Positions 52,262-59,915 of a stretch of 64,000 bases of DNA are shown here, piece by piece. This stretch comes from Streptomyces zagrosensis (GTDB lineage Bacteria > Actinomycetota > Actinomycetes > Streptomycetales > Streptomycetaceae): the NCBI RefSeq assembly GCF_014203645.1, contig NZ_JACHJL010000012.1:124001-188000 (forward strand), written 5' to 3'. The stretch's first letter is position 1. The number at the start of each line of letters is the position of its first letter. The notes beneath the pieces are model-generated. The model had not been told where the DNA came from. It made no database searches and saw only the letters and a program-made list of their open reading frames with translations. The translations under genes and the position numbers were made by a program.

Positions 52262-53367
52262 CCAGCCAAACCATGCTCAGGGACGTGCTGGCCGACCCCC
52301 GCGTCTCCAAGGACCCGCGCCAGCACTGGCCCACCTGGATCAACGGCGAGATATCTCCTGAGTGGCCGCTGTTCACCTGGGTCGCGGTGCAGAACATGTT
52401 CACCGCGTACGGCACGGACCACACGCGGCTGCGGACGCTGGTCTCCAAGGCGTTCACGCTGCGCCGGAGCACCGCGCTGCGCCCGCGCATCGAAAAGATC
52501 ACCGCGGACCTGCTCGACGGGTTCGCCGCCGCCGAGCCCGGCGCGACCGTGGACCTGCGAGAGGGGTACGCGTACCCGATCCCGATCCAGGTGATCTGCG
52601 AGCTGTTCGGCGTCGATGACGCCGCCATGCGCGATGGGCTACACACCTGTGTGGACAGCATCTTCCACACCTCCGCCGATCCGGAGGAGGTCACCGCCAC
52701 CTACACCGAGATGTACCGGCTGCTCGGCGAGCTGGTCGCAGCCAAGCGCGAGCGGCCCGGCGACGACATGACCAGCGGACTGATCGCCGCCCGCGAGGAG
52801 GACGGCGACTCGCGGCTGACCGAACAGGAACTGGTGGACACCCTGCTGCTGATGATCAGCGCCGGGCACGAAACCACCGTGAACCTCCTCGACAACGCTA
52901 TCCACGCCCTCCTCACCCACCCCGAGCAGCTCGCCTTGGTCCGCTCGGGGAAGGCCAGCTGGGACGATGTGATCGACGAGACACTGCGCTCACAGGCCCC
53001 GGTGGCCAACCTGCCGCTGCGGTACGCGGTGGAGGACATCGAGTTCGAAGGGGTGACGATCCGGCAGGGCGAGGCGATCGTCGCCGGGTACGCCGCCGCA
53101 GGGCGTGACGAGAAGGTGCACGGCCCTGACGCCGGCCGCTTCGATGTCACCCGGCTCAACAAGGAACACCTCTCCTTCGGCCACGGCGTGCACTTTTGCG
53201 TAGGCATGTCACTGGCCCGGCTTGAGGCGACCATCGCACTGCCCGCGCTCTTCGAACGCTTCCCTGATGTGGCGCTGGCCGTGCCGCCCGAGGAGCTGCT
53301 CCCGGTGGACTCCTTCATCTCCAATGGCCACCGCGCCCTGCCCGCGCGGTTGCACCAGCACCCCTAA
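52129..53367 (+). CDS. CYP154-type cytochrome P450 (conservon-associated)
   Basis: A 412-aa P450 with all canonical motifs: I-helix LMISAGHETTVN, K-helix DETLRSQAP (ExxR), and haem loop LSFGHGVHFCVGMSLAR. CYP154 enzymes in Streptomyces hydroxylate steroids, macrolides and aromatics, and pair with CYP157 next to conservons. ATG 52129 has TCTGGAGAG upstream and matches the usual CYP154 N-terminus. No ferredoxin gene is nearby, so electrons must come from elsewhere. Confidence 0.93.
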   Translation: MERQSCPVVIDPTGRDIHGEGDGLRARGPATLVELPGGVVAWAVTSQTMLRDVLADPRVSKDPRQHWPTWINGEISPEWPLFTWVAVQNMFTAYGTDHTRLRTLVSKAFTLRRSTALRPRIEKITADLLDGFAAAEPGATVDLREGYAYPIPIQVICELFGVDDAAMRDGLHTCVDSIFHTSADPEEVTATYTEMYRLLGELVAAKRERPGDDMTSGLIAAREEDGDSRLTEQELVDTLLLMISAGHETTVNLLDNAIHALLTHPEQLALVRSGKASWDDVIDETLRSQAPVANLPLRYAVEDIEFEGVTIRQGEAIVAGYAAAGRDEKVHGPDAGRFDVTRLNKEHLSFGHGVHFCVGMSLARLEATIALPALFERFPDVALAVPPEELLPVDSFISNGHRALPARLHQHP

Positions 53368-53425
53368 GTGAAGTCAGGGGGCGCGCTGCACGGGTGGCGG
53401 GTGGGCGACCGCCAAGCGGACCGCC

Positions 53426-53431
53426 TACGAT
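53426..53431 (+). promoter_or_regulatory. -10 element of a leaderless promoter
   Basis: TACGAT, 7 nt, then GTG 53439. It supports this GTG as the start of the permease gene. Confidence 0.6.
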
Positions 53432-53438
53432 CCTCTGC

Positions 53439-55493
53439 GTGTCCAAACTGACCGACCTGCCGAAACGGATCTTGATCGGCAGGGCGCTGCGTAGCGACAA
53501 ACTGGGCGAGACTCTTCTCCCCAAACGCATCGCCCTGCCGGTCTTCGCCTCCGATCCGCTCTCGTCCGTGGCGTACGCGCCGGGCGAGGTACTTCTCGTT
53601 CTCTCCGTGGCAGGCGTGTCGGCCTACCACTACAGTCCATGGATCGCCGTCGCGGTCGTCGTGCTGATGTTCACGGTGGTCGCCTCGTACCGCCAGAACG
53701 TGCGCGCCTATCCGAGCGGCGGCGGCGATTACGAAGTCGCCAACACCAACCTCGGCCCCAAGGCCGGGCTGACCGTCGCCAGTGCGCTCCTGGTGGACTA
53801 CGTTCTGACGGTCGCGGTGTCGATCTCCTCCGGTGTGGAGAACCTCGGCTCCGCGGTGCCGTTCGTCATCGAGAACAAGACCCTGTTCGCGGTCGGCACC
53901 ATCGTGCTGCTGACGCTGATGAACCTGCGCGGGGTCAGGGAGTCCGGCAAGCTCTTCGCAATCCCCACTTATGTGTTCGTCGCCGGGGTCTTCCTGCTCA
54001 TCGCCTGGGGCGCCTTCCGCGGCCTGGTGTTGGACGACTCCATGCACGCGCCCACCTCCGACTACGAGATCCACCCGGAGAAGACCGGGCTCGCCGGTTT
54101 CGCGTTGGTCTTCCTCTTGCTCCGGGCGTTCTCCTCCGGCTGCGCGGCGCTCACCGGTGTCGAGGCGATCAGCAACGGAGTGCCCGCCTTCCGCAAGCCC
54201 AAGAGCAAGAACGCCGCCACCACCTTGCTGATGATGGGCACCTTCGCGGTCACCATGTTCTGCGGCATCATCGCGCTGGCCATGGTCACCGATGTGAAGA
54301 TGGCCGAGGACCCGGCGAAGGACCTGCTGCGAAACGGCGAGCCGGTCGGCGCCGACTTCACCCAGGACCCGGTGATCTCGCAGGTGGCGGCGGCCGTCTT
54401 CGGAGACGGATCGTTCCTGTTCGTAGTGCTCGCCGCTGCCACCGCGCTGGTGCTGTTCCTGGCCGCCAACACCGCCTACAACGGCTTCCCCCTCCTCGGC
54501 TCGATCCTGGCCCAGGACCGCTACCTGCCGCGCCAACTCCACACTCGGGGCGACCGACTCGCCTTCTCCAACGGCATCGTGCTGCTCGCCCTGGCGGCGG
54601 CGATACTCGTGTACGCCTACGGCGCCGACTCCACCAAGCTCATCCAGCTCTACATCGTCGGCGTCTTCGTGTCCTTCACGCTCAGCCAGACCGGCATGGT
54701 CCGGCACTGGAACCGCCATCTGCGCGCCGAAAAGGACCCGGCCAAGCGTCGCCACATGGTCCGCTCCCGGGCCATCAACGCCTTCGGCGCCTCCTTCACC
54801 GGCCTGGTCCTGATCGTCGTCCTGGTGACCAAGTTCACCCACGGCGCCTGGGTCGCTCTCCTGGGCATGGTCATCTTCTACGTGACGATGAGCGCGATCC
54901 GCCGCCACTACGACCGGGTCGCCGAGGAACTGGCCAGCGACGAGGAGCCGGCGGACCTGGTACGTCCGTCCCGGGTGCACTCCATCGTCCTCGTCTCCAA
55001 GATCCACAAGCCGACATTGCGGGCCCTGGCCTACGCCAAGCTCATGCGCTCCGACCGGCTTGAGGCGCTCAGCATCAGCGTGGACCCGACCGAGACCAAG
55101 GCTCTCCAGGCCGAGTGGAGCGAACGCGGCATCGACGTACCGCTCAAGGTGCTCGACTCGCCCTACCGCGAGATCACCCGCCCGGTCATCGACTACGTCA
55201 AGAGCCTGCGCCGCGAGAGCCCGCGCGAGGTGATCAGCGTCTACATCCCCGAGTACGTGGTCGGCCACTGGTACGAGCACCTGCTGCACAACCAAAGCGC
55301 CCTGCGCCTCAAGGGCCGACTGCTGTTCACACCGGGCGTCATGGTGACCTCGGTCCCCTGGCAGCTCGACTCCTCGGAGGCAGCCAAGCTGCGCGCCCGC
55401 AAGCGGGCCGAATGGAGCGCACCTGGCGCAGTACGCCGCGGCCCGGCCCCGCGCGCCCCCCGTCAGGAGAAAACGGAGACCGGCAAGCCATAG
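53439..55493 (+). CDS. APC-superfamily permease, KimA-like K+ importer
   Basis: A 684-aa transporter. About 12 TMs span residues 30-480: SDPLSSVAYAPGEVLLVLSV opens TM1 with the KimA-like unwound segment, SYRQNVRAYPSGGGDYEVAN follows, and LRAFSSGCAALTGVEAISNG is in TM6. A cytoplasmic C-terminal domain (about 500-660) matches the KimA regulatory domain. KimA of B. subtilis is a high-affinity K+/H+ symporter inhibited by c-di-AMP. The kdp genes and two trkA paralogues nearby fit a K+ role. Specificity is inferred, and amino-acid transport cannot be excluded. Confidence 0.85.
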   Translation: MSKLTDLPKRILIGRALRSDKLGETLLPKRIALPVFASDPLSSVAYAPGEVLLVLSVAGVSAYHYSPWIAVAVVVLMFTVVASYRQNVRAYPSGGGDYEVANTNLGPKAGLTVASALLVDYVLTVAVSISSGVENLGSAVPFVIENKTLFAVGTIVLLTLMNLRGVRESGKLFAIPTYVFVAGVFLLIAWGAFRGLVLDDSMHAPTSDYEIHPEKTGLAGFALVFLLLRAFSSGCAALTGVEAISNGVPAFRKPKSKNAATTLLMMGTFAVTMFCGIIALAMVTDVKMAEDPAKDLLRNGEPVGADFTQDPVISQVAAAVFGDGSFLFVVLAAATALVLFLAANTAYNGFPLLGSILAQDRYLPRQLHTRGDRLAFSNGIVLLALAAAILVYAYGADSTKLIQLYIVGVFVSFTLSQTGMVRHWNRHLRAEKDPAKRRHMVRSRAINAFGASFTGLVLIVVLVTKFTHGAWVALLGMVIFYVTMSAIRRHYDRVAEELASDEEPADLVRPSRVHSIVLVSKIHKPTLRALAYAKLMRSDRLEALSISVDPTETKALQAEWSERGIDVPLKVLDSPYREITRPVIDYVKSLRRESPREVISVYIPEYVVGHWYEHLLHNQSALRLKGRLLFTPGVMVTSVPWQLDSSEAAKLRARKRAEWSAPGAVRRGPAPRAPRQEKTETGKP

Positions 55494-56015
55494 CAGACTC
55501 GGCGGGGCGCGCCACTCATGGGCCCGCGGGCCGCTTGGGGGCGCGCCGTGGCGTTTGCGGGCCGGCTCTGCGGACGGGACGGGACGGGCCGGGCCGGTGC
55601 GGGCTTTGCGGGCTTCGGGCCGCGGGGGCGTGGAGTGGGCCTGAGCCGCGGGACTCTGGGGCCGAGGGGCTGCGGGGCCGAGGGGCTGCGGGGCTGCGGG
55701 GCTGCAAGGCTGCGGGGCTATGGGGCTGGGTCCCGGGGTGGGCTTGAGCCGCGGGCCTTGGCCGGCCGATGGCGGACCGGCTCAGCGTCGGTGATGGCGG
55801 TATCGGCGGTGTCGGTGTCGATGGCATCGGTGTCAGCGGCGATGGCATCGGTGGCGGCGGTGCCGGTCGCGGCGGACGGTGAGGCGCGGCAGCAGCGGCA
55901 CGTAGACTGATGAGCTGGCGTTCTTGCGCCCCCTCACACCCGTGGCCCGCCGGCCACTCCTCGCCGCCCACCTCCCCCCGTCTTCTCGTTCCCTCCCGTC
56001 AGGAGCCCGTCCGCC
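55494..56015. other. Repeat-rich intergenic region
   Basis: 522 bases without a supported gene. 55655-55735 is repeated GGGGCTGCGGGGC/GGGGCCGAG; 55787-55880 is built of GGTGTCGGTG/GATGGCATCGGTG units. Both are low-complexity. TAGACT at 55905-55910 resembles a -10 and could serve the methyltransferase gene about 100 nt downstream. Confidence 0.55.
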
Positions 56016-57464
56016 GTGACACACCGCACGAACCGTACGCACCGGCCGAGCGCAAGCCACGCGCGGCAGGGAACCGCCGAGGCCGGCTCCGCAGACGGTC
56101 TCGGCACCGCAGCCGACGCCGACCGCGCGGACGCACCCGCATCGCTGGTCGGCGAGCGCTACGAGGTCGAGGTCGGGGCCGTCGCACACGGCGGGCACTG
56201 CGTGGCCCGCACCACCCTGCCCGGTGAGGACCGGCCGCGCGTGCTGTTCGTACGGCACACCCTGCCGGGGGAGCGGGTCATCGCCTGCGTCACCGATGGC
56301 GACGCCGACTCCCGCTTTCTGCGAGCCGACGCCGTCGAGGTGCTGGAGGCGTCACCGGACAGGGTGCCCGCACCCTGTCCGTTCTCCGGGCCCGGCGCGT
56401 GCGGTGGCTGTGACTGGCAACACGCGTCGCCCGGCGCGCAGCGCCGCCTCAAGGTCGAGGTGATCACCGAACAGCTCGCCCGATTGGCCGGCCTGACCCC
56501 CGAAGAGGCGGGCTGGAACGGCACGGTCGAGCCCGCGCCCGGAGACAAGGTACCCAAGGGCGAGGTGCCCGCCTGGCGCACCCGCGTGCAGTACGCGGTG
56601 GACGCGGACGGCTACGCCGGGCTGCGCCGCCACCGCTCGCACGAGGTCCAACGCGTGACCCACTGCCTGATCGCGGCGCCCGGCGTCAGCGAACTGGGCA
56701 TCGAGTCCCGAGAGTGGCCGGGCGTGTCGGGTGTGCAGGCCATCGCGGCCACCGGTTCCTCGGACCGGCAGGTACTGGTCGAGCCGGAACCCGGTGGGCG
56801 GCTGCCGATCGTGGAGTTGGACAAGCCGGTGTCGGTGCTGCGGATCGATGAGCACGACGGCGGCGTCCACCGCGTCCATGGCCGCGGCTTCGTCCGCGAG
56901 CGCGCCGATGGCCGAACCTTCCGAGTCGGCTCCGGCGGCTTCTGGCAGGTCCACCACAAGGCGCCCGACCTGCTGGTGGAGGCAGTGATGCAGGGCCTGA
57001 CGCCACGCAAGGGCGACATGGCACTCGACCTGTACTGCGGCGTCGGCCTCTTCGCGGGCGCACTCGGCGAACGGGTCGGAGAGAGCGGCGCCGTACTCGG
57101 CATCGAGTCGGGCAAGCGCGCGGTCGAAGACGCTCGACACAACCTGCGCGACCTGGAGCGGGTCCGCATCGAACACGGCAAGGTGGAAACGGTGCTCCCG
57201 CGCACCGGCATCACGGAGGCCGACATCATCGTCCTGGACCCACCCCGCGCGGGCGCAGGCAAGCAAACAGTGACCCACCTCGCAAGCCTGAACCCCCGCC
57301 GCATCGCCTACGTAGCCTGCGACCCGGCAGCCCTGGCCCGCGACCTGGCGTACTTCAAGGAAGCGGGCTACCGACCGCGCTTCCTGCGGGCGTTCGACCT
57401 GTTTCCTATGACGCAGCATGTGGAGTGTGTGGCCATCCTCGAACCGGCCGCAAAGGGCTCCTGA
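56016..57464 (+). CDS. TRAM-domain class I SAM-dependent RNA methyltransferase (RlmD/TrmA family)
   Basis: A 482-aa enzyme. After a low-complexity N-terminus, a TRAM domain (about 50-110: YEVEVGAVAHGGHCVART) precedes Fe-S cysteines CPFSGPGACGGCDWQH, a central domain, and the methyltransferase fold with LDLYCGVGLFAGAL (motif I), LDPPRAGAG, YVACDPAALARDL and the catalytic cysteine near FPMTQHVECVAILE. The family makes 5-methyluridine in rRNA or tRNA. Which uridine is not evident. GTG 56016 follows CAGGAG. Last core-type gene before the accessory region. Confidence 0.92.
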   Translation: MTHRTNRTHRPSASHARQGTAEAGSADGLGTAADADRADAPASLVGERYEVEVGAVAHGGHCVARTTLPGEDRPRVLFVRHTLPGERVIACVTDGDADSRFLRADAVEVLEASPDRVPAPCPFSGPGACGGCDWQHASPGAQRRLKVEVITEQLARLAGLTPEEAGWNGTVEPAPGDKVPKGEVPAWRTRVQYAVDADGYAGLRRHRSHEVQRVTHCLIAAPGVSELGIESREWPGVSGVQAIAATGSSDRQVLVEPEPGGRLPIVELDKPVSVLRIDEHDGGVHRVHGRGFVRERADGRTFRVGSGGFWQVHHKAPDLLVEAVMQGLTPRKGDMALDLYCGVGLFAGALGERVGESGAVLGIESGKRAVEDARHNLRDLERVRIEHGKVETVLPRTGITEADIIVLDPPRAGAGKQTVTHLASLNPRRIAYVACDPAALARDLAYFKEAGYRPRFLRAFDLFPMTQHVECVAILEPAAKGS

Positions 57465-57519
57465 CCTGCGGTTTTGCCCGTGCGCATTATGTGCGTTGTG
57501 GGCGTTACGGGCGATATCT

Positions 57520-57557
57520 TGACGCTGAAATGACGCTCGTGACGCTCATTTGACGCT
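57520..57557. repeat. Four TGACGCT direct repeats, helically phased
   Basis: TGACGCT at 57520, 57531, 57540 and 57551, spaced 11, 9 and 11 bp, so all face one side of the helix. Located about 470 bp upstream of the gajA-like start. Suggests tandem binding by a regulator. Confidence 0.75.
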
Positions 57558-57962
57558 CGTTCTGATGGGGTGTCAGACGCCCGTTCGGTAGGTCAGGCGG
57601 CATCAAGGCTGCGGGTGACGAAGTAATGACGAGGGCTGGTGATGCTCAACGCAGAGTCGCCGGGTCCTGCGGATCAGATGTCGCGGAAGAGGCCAACCAG
57701 CGCTGTGACCTGCCGCGATGGGGAGTTCTCGATCGCTGACCTGCGTAAATGGCTTTCGGTTGTTTCACGCTTATACCGGTTGATGGGGATATGTCGACCA
57801 GGTCGGCCTCGCTCTAGGTGGTCGACGTACGGTCGCGGGCGCCGCGAGCTACGTTGTCGCCTCTGGTGAGGTGCTCTTGCGCCGTTGGCGCCCACCGGTT
57901 TGCCGAATTTCCCCTGGGCGGGGACCACGGAGAGCGTAGGATTCCGGAAATATCGATCAAGG

Positions 57963-58008
57963 GCCGTGCCGCCCGGGGGCTCCTTCTTGGAGAAGAGGGT
58001 GGCACGGC
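57963..58008 (+). promoter_or_regulatory. 5' leader hairpin of the Gabija-like operon
   Basis: GCCGTGCCGCCC (57963-57974) pairs with GGGTGGCACGGC (57997-58008), a 12-bp stem with one G-U pair. An inner stem CTCC-TTCTT-GGAG (57980-57992) lies in the loop. It ends 20 nt before GTG 58029, directly ahead of the GGCGGGGGA ribosome site. No T-run follows. Could be an attenuator or translation-control element. Confidence 0.65.
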
Positions 58009-58028
58009 TCCTGTCGGCGGGGGATTGT

Positions 58029-59915
58029 GTGTACTTGGCGCATCTGCGGGTCGAGAATTTCCGGGTCTTTGGACTTGCGGCGCAGGGCGAGGGTGAGCGT
58101 GATGATTCGCTGAGCCTGTCGTTCACGGCCGGGACGAACGTGCTTGTGGGGGAGAACGACAGCGGGAAGACAGCGATCGTCGACGCGATCCGGTTGTGCC
58201 TGCAGTCCGCGGCGGCGGATTACTACCGGGTCTCCTTGGATGACTTTCACCTTGGGACAAAGGAGAGGGCGGAGACCTTCACCATTAGGTGCGCCTTCAC
58301 CGACCTGTCGACCGAGGAACAGGCTGTCTTCCTGGAGTTGCTCACCCACGACCGCGCCGGCGCCGCTTGGTTGTGTGTCACGTTCAAGGCCCAGCGGATG
58401 GATCCGCTGCGCAACCGGGTCTCGGTCACCACCCGGACCGGATCGGACGGCAACGGCCCAGCCTTGGACGGCGCTGCCCGCGAACTCCTGCGCGCCACCT
58501 ATCTGCGCCCCCTTCGCGATGCGGAGGCGGAGCTGCGCTCGGGCCGCGGGTCACGGCTGTCCCAGATCCTCGCCGGCTACCCGGCCATGAAGGATTAGGA
58601 TGTCGACGACTTCGACCCCGCCGGTGATGAACCTCCGTCGACCTTGAGGGGAATTCTGCGGCGGGCTGAGCGCGATATCCGCGACAACAAGGCTGTCGCG
58701 GAGGTGAGCGAGGACATCAACTCGGCCTACCTGCAGCGATTCGTGATCGGTGACGACGTCCTGCGCGCCGAGATCAGCGTTGCCACGGACGCGACGCTGG
58801 TCCGCGCGCTGGAGCGGCTGGAACTGAACCTCTTCACAGCATCCGACGAGTGGACGCGCCGCGGACTCGGTTACAACAACGCCCTGTTCATGGCTGCGGA
58901 ACTCCTCCTGCTGGGCAAGAACGAACTGGCTCCTCTACTGCTGATCGAGGAGCCCGAGGCGCACCTCCACCCCCAGCTGCAGACCCGGATCATGGACCTG
59001 CTGCGGGACAAGGCGCAGGGGCCGCAGGATGGTGATAGGGCACCTGTGCAGGTCATCCTCACCACCCACAGTCCCAACCTCGCCTCCTCGACGCCGGTCG
59101 AGTGCCTGACCCTCGTCGCCCGGGGACGCACCTTTCCGCTGCGGCGCGGTGTGACGCGCCTGACTGAGGGGGACTACGCGTTCCTAACCCGGTTCCTGGA
59201 CGTCACCAAGGCGAACATGTTCTTCGCCCGAGGGTTGGCGATGGTCGAGGGAGACGCCGAGGCGATATTCCTGCCCTCGCTCGCCGACGCCCTGGGCATG
59301 CCCTTCAACGAACACGGGGTCAGCGTGGTCAACGTCGGCCACGTCGGCCTGTTCCGCTACAGCCGGGTCTTCCAACGCGACGGTGAGCAGATCCCGGTCC
59401 GCGTGGCCTGTATCCGCGACCGCGATCTCGTGCCCGCCGACACTCCCGAGGGCATGAGGGGCAAGCTCGCGCGCTGGACCGATATGACGAAGGAGCAGAT
59501 CTCCGCGCACGTCACGGCCCTCACCACCGGCGACGACGGGCCGGTGAAGACGTTCGTGTCCGACTGGTGGACGCTGGAGTACGACCTCGCGGTCACGTCC
59601 TGGACCATGGCCAGGCTGATGTACCGCGCGGTCAAGTTGGCATCCGTAGCCGCACCGTCCTGGCCGGACGCCGACAAGACGGAGAAGGCCATCGCACGGG
59701 CCGACCGGGTTGTCGACACGTGGATAGGGCAGGGCCTTTCCCTGGGAGAGGCTGCCCTGAAGATCTACCGGCCGCTCAAGCTGGATAACGTCAGCAAGCC
59801 GATCACCGCACAGTTCGCCGCACAACTGCTCACTTCGACGCCGCTGACTCGCAGCGACGTCCCGCCCTACCTGCTCGATGCCTTCACGTACCTGTGCGGC
59901 GAGGTGGCTCCGTGA
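58029..59915 (+). pseudogene. Gabija GajA-like OLD-family ATPase/TOPRIM nuclease, interrupted by an in-frame amber codon
   Basis: Read through, this would be a 628-aa OLD protein in a single frame. Residues 1-189 carry the ATPase start (YLAHLRVENFRVFG) and Walker A LVGENDSGKTAIVDA. TAG at 58596-58598 follows PAMKD, and the same frame continues DVDDFDPAGDE to 59915. It then has the Walker-B region LLLIEEPEAHLHPQLQ, the H-loop THSPNLASS, and TOPRIM motifs MVEGDAEAIFLPSL and CIRDRDL. No other shift or stop was found. No good start or ribosome site lies after the amber (TTG 58644 is bare). GTG 58029 has GGCGGGGGA upstream. It overlaps the helicase gene by 4 nt. Either a recent nonsense mutation or readthrough. 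Confidence 0.85.

Larger units (their letters stand above)
57465..58028. other. Upstream region of the Gabija-like locus
   Basis: 564 bases with lower GC in places and no recognised gene; a frame at 57639-57869 (MMLNAESPGPADQM) has atypical codons and no family. It contains the four phased TGACGCT repeats at 57520-57557 and the hairpin at 57963-58008. An imperfect inverted repeat GCCCGT...ACGGGC (57476-57512) just after the methyltransferase stop may be its terminator. Confidence 0.55.

Noticed and set aside
53364..55295. 643-codon minus-strand frame
   Set aside because: Antisense to the KimA-like permease; its H/D/G-rich translation mirrors the GC skew of the permease codons.
57639..57869. 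76-codon frame upstream of the nuclease gene
   Set aside because: Codon use is atypical, no motif, and no support beyond being open.
58644..59915. TTG 58644 as start of a separate TOPRIM-half gene
   Set aside because: No ribosome site, and homology runs continuously in the same frame through the amber codon; a single interrupted gene is simpler.
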